In this document: piece after piece, positions 8,295 to 16,702 of the stretch
Layout of the letters: every line of letters starts with the position of its first letter
Numbering within the stretch: the stretch's first letter is position 1
Assembly: GCF_016919245.1 (NCBI RefSeq)
Contig: NZ_JAFEJA010000001.1
Coordinates: 4,603,501-4,667,500, forward strand
Direction of reading: 5' to 3'
DNA: 64,000 nt
From: Streptomyces zhihengii
GTDB taxonomy: Bacteria > Actinomycetota > Actinomycetes > Streptomycetales > Streptomycetaceae
The notes under the pieces: generated by a model
Databases searched by the model: none
What the model was told of the DNA's origin: nothing
The model's input: the letters and a program-made list of their open reading frames with translations, nothing else
Program-made: the position numbers and the translations under genes

Positions 8295-9363
8295 TGTTCT
8301 GTCCAGGGAGGTTGTGGACGGGTGATGCAGGTCTCGGCTGAGGCGGGTTGAACGGGTGAGGGCCTTCCGGGTTCGGTGTGGATTGCGACGTCTGCACCGA
8401 CCAGAAAGGCCCTCGTGCCCCACCGTAATGCACCCCTGACCGAGACCGGACGCCTTCGCCTGGCCCGCTGCGTGGTCGAGGACGGCTGGCCTCTTCGCCG
8501 GGCCGCGGAACGCTTCCAGGTCTCACCGACCACCGCCCAGCGGTGGGCCGAGCGCTACCGGACGCTCGGCGACGCCGGCATGACCGACCGTTCGTCCCGC
8601 CCCCGCCACAGCCCGCGCCGGACACCGACCCGCACCGAACGCCGGATCATCAAAGTCCGCCTCCTTCGCCGCTGGGGACCGGCCCGCATCGCCCACCTGC
8701 TGGACCTCGTGCCCTCGACCGTGCACCGGGTCCTGACCCGGTTCGGGCTGGCCCGGCTGACTCATCTGGACCGCGCCACCGGCCGCGTCATACGCCGCTA
8801 CGAACGCGAACGGCCCGGCGAACTCGTCCACGTGGACATCAAGAAGCTCGGCAACATCCCCGACGGCGGCGGCCACAAGGTCCTCGGCCGCCAGGCCGGC
8901 CGCAGAACCCGCAAGAACGCCGGCTACAGCTACCTCCACACCGCCGTCGACGACCACTCCCGCCTCGCCTACAGCGAGATCCACCCCGACGAGCGCAAAG
9001 AGACCGCGACCGCCTTCTGGACACGAGCCGAGAAGTTCTTCGCCGGTGCAGGGATCACCGTCGAACGTGTCCTGACGGACAACGGCTCCTGCTATCGCTC
9101 CCGTGACTGGCGCGACGCACTCGCGGCGGCCGGGATCACCCACAAGCGAACCCGGCCCTACCGACCCCAGACCAACGGCAAAGTCGAACGCTTCAACCGC
9201 ACCCTGCTGGACGAGTGGGCCTACGCCCGCCCCTACCGGTCAGAGCAGGCACGACGCGACGCGTTCCCGGACTGGCTGCACTTCTACAATCACCACCGCG
9301 GACACACCGCACTCGCAGGCAACCCACCCGCCAGCCACGTCCCCAACCTCACAGGGCAATACA
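8295..9363 (+). mobile_element. IS481-family insertion sequence, apparently intact
   Basis: A 1069-base element bounded by TGT...ACA. The terminal inverted repeats match at 20 of 26 positions (left TGTTCTGTCCAGGGAGGTTG, right complement TGTATTGCCCTGTGAGGTTG). It carries one transposase gene with an undamaged DDE frame. The flanks are a perfect 6-base direct repeat CCTAGC (8289-8294 and 9364-9369), fitting the NCTAGN target preference known for IS481. Perfect duplication and an intact frame suggest a recent insertion. Confidence 0.93.
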
Positions 9364-9368
9364 CCTAG
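8415..9368 (+). CDS. IS481-family transposase
   Basis: GTG start at 8415 preceded by AGAAAGG five bases upstream; 317 residues. Residues 1-115 hold a helix-turn-helix region (RRAAERFQVSPTTAQRW) and a second DNA-binding segment. The rve-type catalytic core has the acidic triad Asp141 (VHVDIKKLG), Asp222 (TDNGSCYRS) and Glu258 (GKVERFNRTL) with 35 residues between the last two, as expected for a DDE(35)E enzyme. The reading frame has no stop inside the element: it ends at the TAG of the right target duplication CCTAGC, so the last codon and stop depend on the insertion site. Confidence 0.95.
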   Translation: MPHRNAPLTETGRLRLARCVVEDGWPLRRAAERFQVSPTTAQRWAERYRTLGDAGMTDRSSRPRHSPRRTPTRTERRIIKVRLLRRWGPARIAHLLDLVPSTVHRVLTRFGLARLTHLDRATGRVIRRYERERPGELVHVDIKKLGNIPDGGGHKVLGRQAGRRTRKNAGYSYLHTAVDDHSRLAYSEIHPDERKETATAFWTRAEKFFAGAGITVERVLTDNGSCYRSRDWRDALAAAGITHKRTRPYRPQTNGKVERFNRTLLDEWAYARPYRSEQARRDAFPDWLHFYNHHRGHTALAGNPPASHVPNLTGQYT

Positions 9369-9369
9369 C
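9364..9369. repeat. Target-site duplication, right copy
   Basis: CCTAGC directly after the right end of the insertion element, identical to 8289-8294. Its TAG supplies the transposase stop codon. Confidence 0.9.
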
Positions 9370-9416
9370 CCGGGCCGGGTCGGCCCCGGCCGGGGACCGG
9401 CCCGGGCGCGGACCGG

Positions 9417-9668
9417 TCAGGAACGACCGGATCCGGCCTGTCGCCGCTGCGCGGCGATCGAGCGCAGCACCCCGGCCGCGGCGATCACGAACCCGACGCC
9501 CATCAGCATGCACACCGCGTACGCGACCGGCGGAAACGGTTCCGTGCCCAGGAACAGCGGGGCCACGGTGACGAGGGTGGCCACCGCGCCGACGATGAAG
9601 ACGATCGCGCCGACGCGCACCAGTCCGTCGCCCGGCGCGGGAGCCGTGGCCTGAGGAGTAGCAGTCAT
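9417..9668 (-). CDS. Small membrane protein, two transmembrane segments (83 aa)
   Basis: ATG at 9668; 83 residues. A short Thr/Pro/Ala-rich N-terminus is followed by two hydrophobic segments (residues about 18-40 and 47-68) and a basic tail IAAQRRQAGSGRS, which predicts a hairpin with both ends inside. No family motif is recognised. The gene is divergent from the cold-shock gene, with about 180 bases between the two starts. Similar small two-helix proteins of unknown role are common in actinobacteria. Confidence 0.7.
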   Translation of the reverse strand: MTATPQATAPAPGDGLVRVGAIVFIVGAVATLVTVAPLFLGTEPFPPVAYAVCMLMGVGFVIAAAGVLRSIAAQRRQAGSGRS

Positions 9669-9713
9669 TCGGCCAGGGTATTCCCTTGCGCGTAGGAACC
9701 GATCGGGGACGTC

Positions 9714-9767
9714 TTGTCACCAGCCTCTGGACCATTAGCCTTGGGGGTGGCGGGTCAGGCGACCCGC
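9714..9767 (+). promoter_or_regulatory. Possible cold-shock gene promoter and 5' leader hairpin
   Basis: TTGTCA at 9714-9719 and TAGCCT at 9736-9741 are separated by 16 bases and could form a promoter. A perfect hairpin GCGGGTC-AGGC-GACCCGC follows at 9750-9767, near the predicted 5' end, leaving a leader of about 100 bases before the cold-shock start. Long structured leaders are typical of cspA-type mRNAs; a regulatory role here is inference. Confidence 0.4.
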
Positions 9768-9848
9768 TGTAGTGCTATCCAGAGCCGTTTTTCGGCGCCC
9801 GACATGCGGTGCCCCCAGCGCCCCACGAGTACGAGGACGAGGACAGAC

Positions 9849-10232
9849 GTGCCTACCGGCAAGGTCAAGTGGTTCAACAGCGAGAAGGGCTTCGGCTTTC
9901 TCTCCCGCGACGACGGCGGTGACGTCTTCGTCCACTCCTCCGTGCTCCCGTCCGGAGTCGACGTGCTCAAGCCCGGTCAGCGCGTCGAATTCGGCGTCGT
10001 GGCCGGTCAGCGCGGTGACCAGGCGCTGTCGGTGACCTTGCTCGACCCGACCCCGTCGGTGGCCGCGGCCCAGCGCCGCAAGCCCGACGAGCTGGCCTCC
10101 ATCGTGCAGGACCTGACGACGCTGCTGGAGAACATCACGCCGATGCTGGAGCGCGGCCGCTACCCCGAGAAGACGCAGGGCAAGAAGATCGCCGGCCTGC
10201 TGCGCGCGGTCGCCGACCAGCTCGACGTCTGA
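9849..10232 (+). CDS. Cold-shock domain protein with C-terminal extension
   Basis: GTG start after GAGGACAG; 127 residues. Residues 2-66 are a canonical cold-shock OB fold with RNP1 KGFGFLS and RNP2 VFVHSS, which bind single-stranded nucleic acid. Residues 70-127 form an extra helical tail ([33 protein letters not shown]) not present in classical 65-70 residue Csp proteins. Longer actinobacterial Csp proteins of this shape are known. Likely an RNA chaperone or transcription antiterminator. The neighbourhood with mqnD and mqnB matches my recollection of S. coelicolor SCO4325-SCO4327. Confidence 0.92.
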   Translation: MPTGKVKWFNSEKGFGFLSRDDGGDVFVHSSVLPSGVDVLKPGQRVEFGVVAGQRGDQALSVTLLDPTPSVAAAQRRKPDELASIVQDLTTLLENITPMLERGRYPEKTQGKKIAGLLRAVADQLDV

Positions 10233-10400
10233 GCCCCCGCCGCAGCCCGCCGCAGCCGCCCGCCCCCACGCTCACCGCCGCACCGCGTTCGTCGTGCAGC
10301 CGCACCGCACGGCCCGCGTCCTGAGCACGGCTCCCGTCCGGCGCACGGCCCCGCCGCACCGCACGGCACCCGCCGCGCCGCACCCGGTGGCCGTGCGCGC

Positions 10401-11240
10401 TCAGACGAAGGAGAGCGCGTCCGGGCCGAGGGGCGGCACCAGCCCCTCGGCCGCCGCCCGGGTCAGCAGCCCGCGCACGGCCGCGTAGCCGTCCACCCCG
10501 AGGTCGTGGGTGAACTCGTTCACGTACAGGCCGATGTGCTGGTCGGCCACGGCCGGGTCCATCTCCTGCGCGTGCGCCAGCACGTACGGGCGGGAGACCT
10601 CCGGGTCGTCCCACGCCATGCGCACCGAGGTGCGGGCCGACTCGGCGAGCAGCCGCAGGGTCTCCGCGCCCAGGGACCGCTTGGCGATGATCGCGCCGAG
10701 CGGGATGGGCAGTCCGGTCGTCGTCTCCCAGTGCTCGCCCATGTCGGCGAGCGAGTGCAGACCGTACTGCTGGTAGGTGAAGCGGGCCTCGTGGATGACG
10801 AGCCCGGCGTCCACCTTGCCGTCGCGCACCGCCGGCATGATCTCGTGGAACGGCATCACGACCACCTCGCCGATCCCACCCGGCACGGCGTCGGCCGCCC
10901 ACAGCCGGAACAGCAGGTACGCGGTGGAGCGCTCGCTCGGCACGGCGACGGTGCGGCCCTTCAGGTCCACCCCGGGCTCCCGGGTCAGCACCAGCGGCCC
11001 GCAGCCGCGGCCCAGCGCGCCGCCGCAGGGCAGCAGGGTGTAGTCGTCCAGCACCCACGGCAGCACCGCGTACGACACCTTGAGCACGTCGTACTCGCCG
11101 CGCTCCGCCATGCCGTTGGTGATGTCGATGTCGGCGAAGGTCACGTCCAGCGCGGGCGCCCCCGGCACCCGTCCGTGCGCCCAGGCGTCGAAGACGAAGG
11201 TGTCGTTCGGGCAGGGCGAGTAGGCGATCTGCAGGGTCAC
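10401..11240 (-). CDS. mqnD: 1,4-dihydroxy-6-naphthoate synthase (menaquinone, futalosine pathway)
   Basis: A 279-residue periplasmic-binding-protein-like enzyme of normal length. The N-terminus IAYSPCPNDTFVFDAW and the VPSERSTAYLLF and GLVIHEARFTYQQYG segments are typical of MqnD, which converts cyclic dehypoxanthine futalosine to 1,4-dihydroxy-6-naphthoate in the futalosine route to menaquinone. His150 in GLVIHE aligns by position with the catalytic histidine described for the Thermus enzyme (inference). Its ATG overlaps the stop of mqnB by four bases, so the two are translationally coupled in a mqnB-mqnD operon that probably begins with the DUF2771 lipoprotein. Confidence 0.95.
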   Translation of the reverse strand: MTLQIAYSPCPNDTFVFDAWAHGRVPGAPALDVTFADIDITNGMAERGEYDVLKVSYAVLPWVLDDYTLLPCGGALGRGCGPLVLTREPGVDLKGRTVAVPSERSTAYLLFRLWAADAVPGGIGEVVVMPFHEIMPAVRDGKVDAGLVIHEARFTYQQYGLHSLADMGEHWETTTGLPIPLGAIIAKRSLGAETLRLLAESARTSVRMAWDDPEVSRPYVLAHAQEMDPAVADQHIGLYVNEFTHDLGVDGYAAVRGLLTRAAAEGLVPPLGPDALSFV

Positions 11241-11914
11241 AGGTGCTCCTGGAGTACGGGGGTGAGCCGGCCGAAGCCGTCGCGCAGCGCGGCGAGCGCG
11301 TCGCCGATGCGCCAGGCGGCGCGGTCGCGCGGGCCGACGGCGTTGGAGACCGCGCGGATCTCGAGGACGGGCACCCCGTGCGCCGCGGCCGCCTCGGCCA
11401 CGCCGAATCCCTCCATCGCCTCGGCCGCCGCCCGGGGGTGACGGACCGCCAGTTCGGCGGCGCGGGCGGCCGTGCCGGTCACCGTGGAGACGGTCAGCAC
11501 CGGCGCGTGGGCCGCGCCCAGCGCCTCGGCGGCGCGGGCGGACAGCGCGGCGGGCGGGTGGTGCACGGTGCGGCCGAAGCCGAGTTCGTCGACGGGCAGA
11601 TAGCCGTCGGGGGTGTCGGCGCCGAGGTCGGCGGCGACGATCGCGTCCGAGACGACGAGCGAGCCGAGGGGCGCGCGGCCGGTGAAGCCGCCGCCGATCC
11701 CGGCGGACACGACGAGCGCGTACGGCTCGTCGGCCAGGGTCAGCGCCGTCGCCGTGGCGGCCGCGGCGGCGGCCGGTCCGACGCCGGCGGCCAGGACGTC
11801 CAGGCCGGGCGCCCTGGTGAGCGTGTACCCGCCCCTCGGGAGGGTGCCCGTGTCCCCCGTGGCGGCGACGGCTTCGGCCTCCGCCGCCACGGCGGTCACG
11901 ACGAGTACGCGCAT
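11237..11914 (-). CDS. mqnB: Futalosine hydrolase
   Basis: A 225-residue nucleoside phosphorylase-fold protein. VVSAGIGGGFTG is the glycine-rich phosphate or ribose-binding loop and AEAMEGFGVAEAAAAHGVPVLEIRAVSN is the conserved MEGFG/EIR block of MqnB. MqnB removes hypoxanthine from futalosine. Position between the DUF2771 gene and mqnD, with a four-base overlap to mqnD, supports the assignment over a methylthioadenosine nucleosidase. Start ATG at 11914 is the only reasonable one. Confidence 0.93.
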   Translation of the reverse strand: MRVLVVTAVAAEAEAVAATGDTGTLPRGGYTLTRAPGLDVLAAGVGPAAAAAATATALTLADEPYALVVSAGIGGGFTGRAPLGSLVVSDAIVAADLGADTPDGYLPVDELGFGRTVHHPPAALSARAAEALGAAHAPVLTVSTVTGTAARAAELAVRHPRAAAEAMEGFGVAEAAAAHGVPVLEIRAVSNAVGPRDRAAWRIGDALAALRDGFGRLTPVLQEHL

Positions 11915-11930
11915 GGCGAGGTCCTGCCGG

Positions 11931-12410
11931 TCAGGAGGACTTCTCGAACTGGAACCGGTAGATCCCGATGACCTTGGTGCCGTTCGTCTCCATGATGTTG
12001 ACGTCGGCCTTGGTGGTCGGTTCGCCGGTCTGCGAGGAGAAGAAGGCGTTGCCCGGGATGGTCCGGTACGTCTTCTTGTACGGCTCCTGCTCCACCGGCT
12101 GCGCGCCGAAGAGGAGCGTCCAGCCGTTCTCGGCGATCTCGGGGTCGACGCCGATGCGGACCTTGTCGTCGAGCGCGAAGTCGATCTTGGTCGGAGTGCC
12201 CTGGGTGAGGCACTTCTGCACCTCGGACTCCTTGATCGCCTCGCCGTCGTTGTAGCAGGTCGCCTCTGCGTGGACGGACTCCGTCCCGACCGTCACAGTC
12301 ACGAGCGGGGTCGGCTTGTCGCAGGCGGAGAGGACGAGAAGCCCGGCGGACACGGCACCGAGAGCGGCGGCGGCCCGGCGGCGCCTGCCGGAGTAGAACG
12401 CAACGGTCAT
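11931..12410 (-). CDS. DUF2771-type lipoprotein
   Basis: ATG at 12410; 159 residues. A basic N-terminus (RRRR) and hydrophobic stretch lead to the lipobox LSAC with the modified Cys at about residue 30, so the mature protein is a membrane-anchored lipoprotein. The remaining beta-rich domain with two more cysteines (about 54 and 67) looks like DUF2771, of unknown function. It lies 16 bases upstream of mqnB on the same strand and may be the first gene of the operon. Confidence 0.8.
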   Translation of the reverse strand: MTVAFYSGRRRRAAAALGAVSAGLLVLSACDKPTPLVTVTVGTESVHAEATCYNDGEAIKESEVQKCLTQGTPTKIDFALDDKVRIGVDPEIAENGWTLLFGAQPVEQEPYKKTYRTIPGNAFFSSQTGEPTTKADVNIMETNGTKVIGIYRFQFEKSS

Positions 12411-13177
12411 GGCCCGAAGGCTATCGGTCCCGGTCGGCCGCGCGTCGCGGGGGTACGGCGCGCCGCGCCTTTGCCCCCACGGGGATGCACGCCCCCGGGG
12501 CGCCGCGGCGCCCGCCGCGGGGCGGCCCGGCCCGCCGTACGCCGTGGCCGGCCCGCCCGCCCAACCGCGCCGGGGCGCCCCGCCGTCGCGGGTCCGCCCG
12601 CCCCGGTGCGGGCCGGCCGGCCCGCCGCCCCGGAGCCGCGCCGCAGGCCCCGGCCCGCCCTCCGCGCCCCGCCCCGCCGCCCCGCGCGTGTCGCCTCCCG
12701 CCCCGCCGGCCCGGCCCACCGGCCGCGGGAACGGCCCTTCGGGCCGCCTGGGGGCGGGCGTTCAGGTCGCCCGGCAGCGGGCTCCTGCGACCCGGGCAGT
12801 CGCCTCGGGTCGCAGGGGGCAGCGGCTCGGCGACCGGGAGCAGCGGCTCGGGTCGCCCGGGGAACAGGCTTTGGGGCGGACCGGGGCAGCGGCTCGGCGA
12901 CCGGGAGCAGCGGCTCGGGTCGCCCGGGGAGCAGGCTTTGGGGCGGACCGGGGCAGCGGCTCGGCGACCGGGAGCAGCGGCTCGGGTCGCCCGGGGAACA
13001 GGCTTTCGGGCGGACCTGGGCAGCGGCTCGGCGACCCGGGCAGTCGGCTCGGGCAGTCGGCTCGGGTCGCCCGGGGAACAGGCTTTCGGGCGGACCTGGG
13101 CGGTCACTCGGTCGCGCGCCGGTGAAGGGTGTCCGGCGCGCCGGTGAAGGGCGTCCGGGGCGCCGGGGAACAGGTGT
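12411..13177. repeat. Gene-free region with a 67-bp minisatellite
   Basis: No gene is supported. From 12819 a 67-base unit (starting GCAGCGGCTCGGCGACCGGG) recurs at 12886, 12953 and 13020 with only a few differences; the fourth copy is altered by a short internal duplication of CAGTCGGCTCGG. The array ends near 13107. Shorter degenerate repeats of GCGCCGGTGAAGGG(C/T)GTCC follow at 13120-13160. The period is not a multiple of three, which argues against coding. Both neighbours read leftwards, so the array lies downstream of the MFS gene and upstream of the lipoprotein gene. Confidence 0.9.
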
Positions 13178-14542
13178 TCAGGCGACCCGGGGGCGGGCGC
13201 CGCTGCCGGTGCCGCCGCCGCCGCGGCGGGCGGCCGTGAGCAGGCCGCGGTCCGCCGCCAGCGCGCCCATGGCCACGATCCCGGCGGCCACCGACATGCC
13301 GACCACCCCGTTGAGCGGCAGCGCGATCCCGATGGCGCCGCCCGCCACCCACGCCATCTGCAACAGCGTCTCCGAGCGCGCGAACGCCGAGGTGCGCACC
13401 TGTTCCGGCACGTCGCGCTGGATCAGCGCGTCCAGCGACAGCTTGGACAGCGCCTGCGAGAACCCCGCCGCCGCGGCGAGCACCGCCACCATGCCGGCGC
13501 CGAAGAACACCGCGGCGAGGACCGCGGCCGTCAGTACCAGCGTCAGCATCGTCACGATGATCATCTCGGGGCCGCGGGCCTTGAGCCACGCGCCCACCGC
13601 CGTGCCGAGGGCGTTCCCGGCGCCCGCCGCCACGCCCACTATCCCCAGCGAGACCGCCGCCGACTGCCCGGCCAGCGGATGCTCCCGCAGCAGGAACGCC
13701 AGGAAGAAGATCAGGAACCCGGAGAGCGCCCGGTGCGCCGCGTTCGCCTGGAGGCCGTGCAGCACCGAGGGCCCCACCGTCCGCAGGCTCGGCTTCTTCT
13801 CGCCGTGGGTGAGCATGTGCGCCTTGCGCTCGCCCTTCGCCGAGTCCACCTTCGGCGGCATCGTGAACGCCCAGTACGCCCCGAGCACGAACAGCGCGCA
13901 CGCCCCGTACAGCGGCCACTGCGGCCCGATCTGCTGGAGCCCGGCGCCGATGGGCGCGGCGATGCCCGTCGCCAGCAGCCCGGCGAGCGTCACCCGTGAG
14001 TTCGCCTTCACCAGCGAGAACTTCGGTGGCAGCAGACGCGGCACGACGGCGCTGCGCACCACGCCGTACGCCTTGGACGACACCAGGACGCCCAGCGCGG
14101 CCGGATACAGCTCCAGACCGCCCGTCGCCACGGCGGTGGACATCAGGATCGCCAGCAGCGCCCGGGCGATCATCGCGCCCGCCATCGCCGCGCGCCGGCC
14201 GTGCGGGATGTGGTCGAGCAGCGGACCGATGACGGGGGCGAGCAGCGTGAACGGCGCCATGGTGACGGCCAGGTACAGGGCGACCCGGCCGCGTGCCTCG
14301 TCGGTCGGCACGGAGAAGAAGACCGTCGACGCGAGCGCGACGGTGATCATGACGTCGCCGGCGCCGTTCACCGCGTGCAGCTCGATCAGCTTCCCGAGCC
14401 CCGACTCGCCCGCGCCGTGCGCGTGCGTCGCCTTGCGGATGCCGCGCGCGGTGCCGGTGAAGGGCCGGCGCAGGGCACGCCCGACCGCCCGGCCCGCTCG
14501 TCGCAGCGGCCCGGCGTCGTCGGACGACCTCGCGGTTGCCAC
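13178..14542 (-). CDS. MFS transporter
   Basis: GTG at 14542 gives 454 residues; the open frame extends further upstream but without typical protein character. About twelve hydrophobic segments are visible, with a cytoplasmic loop after TM2-TM3 (DHIPHGRRAAMAGAM) matching the MFS motif A position. Residues 35-50 form an amphipathic lead-in. Substrate is unknown; the sequence resembles drug/unknown-type exporters found beside DUF3027 genes in Streptomyces. Divergent from DUF3027 with a 473-base gap. Confidence 0.85.
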   Translation of the reverse strand: MATARSSDDAGPLRRAGRAVGRALRRPFTGTARGIRKATHAHGAGESGLGKLIELHAVNGAGDVMITVALASTVFFSVPTDEARGRVALYLAVTMAPFTLLAPVIGPLLDHIPHGRRAAMAGAMIARALLAILMSTAVATGGLELYPAALGVLVSSKAYGVVRSAVVPRLLPPKFSLVKANSRVTLAGLLATGIAAPIGAGLQQIGPQWPLYGACALFVLGAYWAFTMPPKVDSAKGERKAHMLTHGEKKPSLRTVGPSVLHGLQANAAHRALSGFLIFFLAFLLREHPLAGQSAAVSLGIVGVAAGAGNALGTAVGAWLKARGPEMIIVTMLTLVLTAAVLAAVFFGAGMVAVLAAAAGFSQALSKLSLDALIQRDVPEQVRTSAFARSETLLQMAWVAGGAIGIALPLNGVVGMSVAAGIVAMGALAADRGLLTAARRGGGGTGSGARPRVA

Positions 14543-15015
14543 GTCGTCATAGTGCCCCAACGGCCGCCGCCGCGAACCGTGATCCGCTTCGGTGGCGCGG
14601 CGTGTCCGTCCGCGGCACCGTGCGCGGCGGCGAGGCGCCGGAGAATTTCCTGACGCCCTTTCGGGCCGCGTCCACGGTGCCGTCCGCCCCGTGATCGGCC
14701 TCTGTCGCGGGCTCCTTCGGTCCGCGCCCGGCACCCGTCCCGCACGCCTTCCGCTCCCGTCTCGTCTCCCCTCTTGGGACGGGCAGGTGGGCGGGGGGCC
14801 GTGAAGGGGGTAGCGTGCGTAGCGCGCCACCGGCGGTTGTTCCCGGCCGCGCGCCTCTTCGGCATCCCGCAGAATGGATGACGTCAGGTGCGCCCGGAAA
14901 CGGTTCGGTCCGGGCGTGGACGTCGATGCGGCCCTCAGGTCCGCTCCGCCCACCGCCCCGGATCACCCGGACGACAGGCGCACCCGTGAGAACGCGTAGG
15001 AGAGAAGCGAGACCT
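14543..15015. other. Divergent intergenic region, no gene seen
   Basis: A 473-base gap between the MFS gene (minus) and the DUF3027 gene (plus). Open frames crossing it lack protein-like composition. A TAGCGT hexamer at 14811-14816, part of the short direct repeat GTAGCGTGC/GTAGCGCGC, could be a plus-strand -10 box. AGGAGAG at 14998-15004 is the ribosome site of the DUF3027 gene. Nothing else stands out. Confidence 0.4.
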
Positions 15016-15951
15016 GTGAGTGCTGCGACGACGCGAAGCCGTACCCCCGACCGCCTGTGCGCCGAGGCGGTAGACCTCGCCCGGGAGGCGGCCGAAGAGG
15101 CCGCGGCCCCGGGAGTGGTCGGCGAGCACGTATCCCTCGTCTCCGAGGGTGACCGGGTCGTCACCCACTTCTTCGAGTCCAAGGAGCCGGGCTACCGGGG
15201 CTGGCGCTGGGCCGTCACCGTCGCCCGCGCCTCCCGCGCGAAGGTCGTCACCCTCGACGAGACCGTCCTGCTGCCCGGGCCCGACGCCCTCCTCGCCCCG
15301 GAGTGGGTGCCCTGGAGCGAGCGGCTGCGCCCCGGCGACATGGGCCCCGGCGACCTGCTGCCCACCGAGGCGGACGACCTGCGCCTGGAGCCCGGCTACA
15401 CCGGCGACGAGGACCCGCCGCCGAACTCGGTCCTCGCGCCCTCGCACGACCTCGTCGAGCGCGTCGACGCGGAGGACGCCGAGCTCACGGACCGCGTCCC
15501 CGCCATCGAGGCGACCGACAGCGACGGCCGCGGCCAGATCGCGGCACTCGCCGAGGAACTCGGGATGCGGCGCGCCCGGGTCCTGTCCCGCTACGGCCTG
15601 CACACGGCGGCCGACCGCTGGGACGACTCCTACGGCCCGAAGACGGCGATGGCACAGGCCGCGCCGGCCTCCTGCCAGTCCTGCGGCTTCCTCGTCCCGC
15701 TCGGCGGGTCGCTGCGACAGGCGTTCGGCATCTGCGCCAACGAGTTCTCGCCGGCGGACGGGCGGGTGGTGTCGCTCGCGTACGGGTGCGGGGGGCACTC
15801 GGAGGCGGCCGTGATGCCGAAGCCGCCGGTGCCGCCGCCGCCGGTGCTGGATTCGCTGGCGGTGGACGAGTTTCCGCTGCGGCCGGCGCGGGACAGCGGG
15901 TCCGTCTCCACGGACACGGACCCCTCCTCCGACGACCTCGGCCACTCCTAG
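15016..15951 (+). CDS. DUF3027 family protein with cysteine cluster
   Basis: GTG start with AGGAGAG about eleven bases upstream; 311 residues. The core (about 10-260) matches the DUF3027 family found across actinobacteria. Its C-terminal part has CQSCGF, then FGICANEFSPADG and YGCGGHSEA, a spacing of Cys and His that suggests a zinc site. The last 45 residues are Pro- and Ser/Asp-rich and probably disordered. The family has no established function that I know; the metal site suggests nucleic-acid or protein binding. Confidence 0.82.
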   Translation: MSAATTRSRTPDRLCAEAVDLAREAAEEAAAPGVVGEHVSLVSEGDRVVTHFFESKEPGYRGWRWAVTVARASRAKVVTLDETVLLPGPDALLAPEWVPWSERLRPGDMGPGDLLPTEADDLRLEPGYTGDEDPPPNSVLAPSHDLVERVDAEDAELTDRVPAIEATDSDGRGQIAALAEELGMRRARVLSRYGLHTAADRWDDSYGPKTAMAQAAPASCQSCGFLVPLGGSLRQAFGICANEFSPADGRVVSLAYGCGGHSEAAVMPKPPVPPPPVLDSLAVDEFPLRPARDSGSVSTDTDPSSDDLGHS

Positions 15952-16702
15952 CCCCCTCGCGGGGCGCCGCTCCAGCCCGGGCTGCTCCAGCCCGTCCGGG
16001 GTTCCCTCCTGGGGGTGGACCAGGCCCGGGCTACTTCAGCCCGTGCGGCGTCCCCTCCTGGGGGTGGGCCAGGCCGGGCTGCTTCAGCCCGTCCGACGTT
16101 TGAGGACACCGCGCGCAGCGCGGTGCCGCGGCCACCGGGGCGCGCCGCCCCCGCGTCCGTAGCCGGGTCCGGCGGGGCTCTGCCCCGCACCCCGCGCCTC
16201 AATCTCCCCCTACGGCCTGGCGGCCGCGGGAGGTGCCCCCATGCGGGGTTGGAAAGGGACGCCCCCGCAGGTGCACCGAGCCGGGCACTCCAGCCCATGC
16301 GGGCTTCCCTCCCGGGGGTGGGCCAGGCCGGGCTACTTCAGCCCGTCCCGGGGTGGGCCAGGCCCGGGCTGCTTCAGCCCGTCCCGGGGTGGGCCGGCCC
16401 CGGCAACTCCAGCCCGTCCGGCGATTGAGGACACCGCGCGCAGCGCGGTGCCGCGGCCACCGGGGCGCACCAGCCCCGCGCCCGCAACCGGGTCCGGCGG
16501 GGCTCCGCCCCGCACCCCCGGTGGGGCTTCGCGGCCGAAACGGCACGTCCCGCAGGGCTCCGCCCCGCACGGGTGTCCGCCGACGCGGTACCTTCGGCCC
16601 CGTGGGCACCGACCTGCCCCGTCCAGCCCAACGGCAACAGCGAGCAGCACACCCCGCACCACCACCACGAGAAGCACCCATCGCACAGAGCGGAGCCGCA
16701 GC
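15952..16702. repeat. Intergenic palindromic repeat block
   Basis: No gene is supported in these 751 bases. Tandem variants of CTGCTTCAGCCCGTCC...GGGGTGGGCCAGG occur at about 15970-16090 and 16285-16410. Full copies of the CAGCCCGTCCGGCG(T/A)TTGAG element start at 16085 and 16410, each followed by GCGCGCAGCGCGGTGCCGCG and a GGCGGGGCT-(C/T)-GCCCCGC hairpin. The first ends at an inverted CTCAATC...; the second lacks it. GGAG at 16692-16695 is the ribosome site of the next gene. Confidence 0.85.

Noticed and set aside
12411..13150. Plus- and minus-strand open frames over the 67-bp minisatellite
   Set aside because: The repeat period shifts frame in each copy and the products are low-complexity; no start or ribosome site is convincing.
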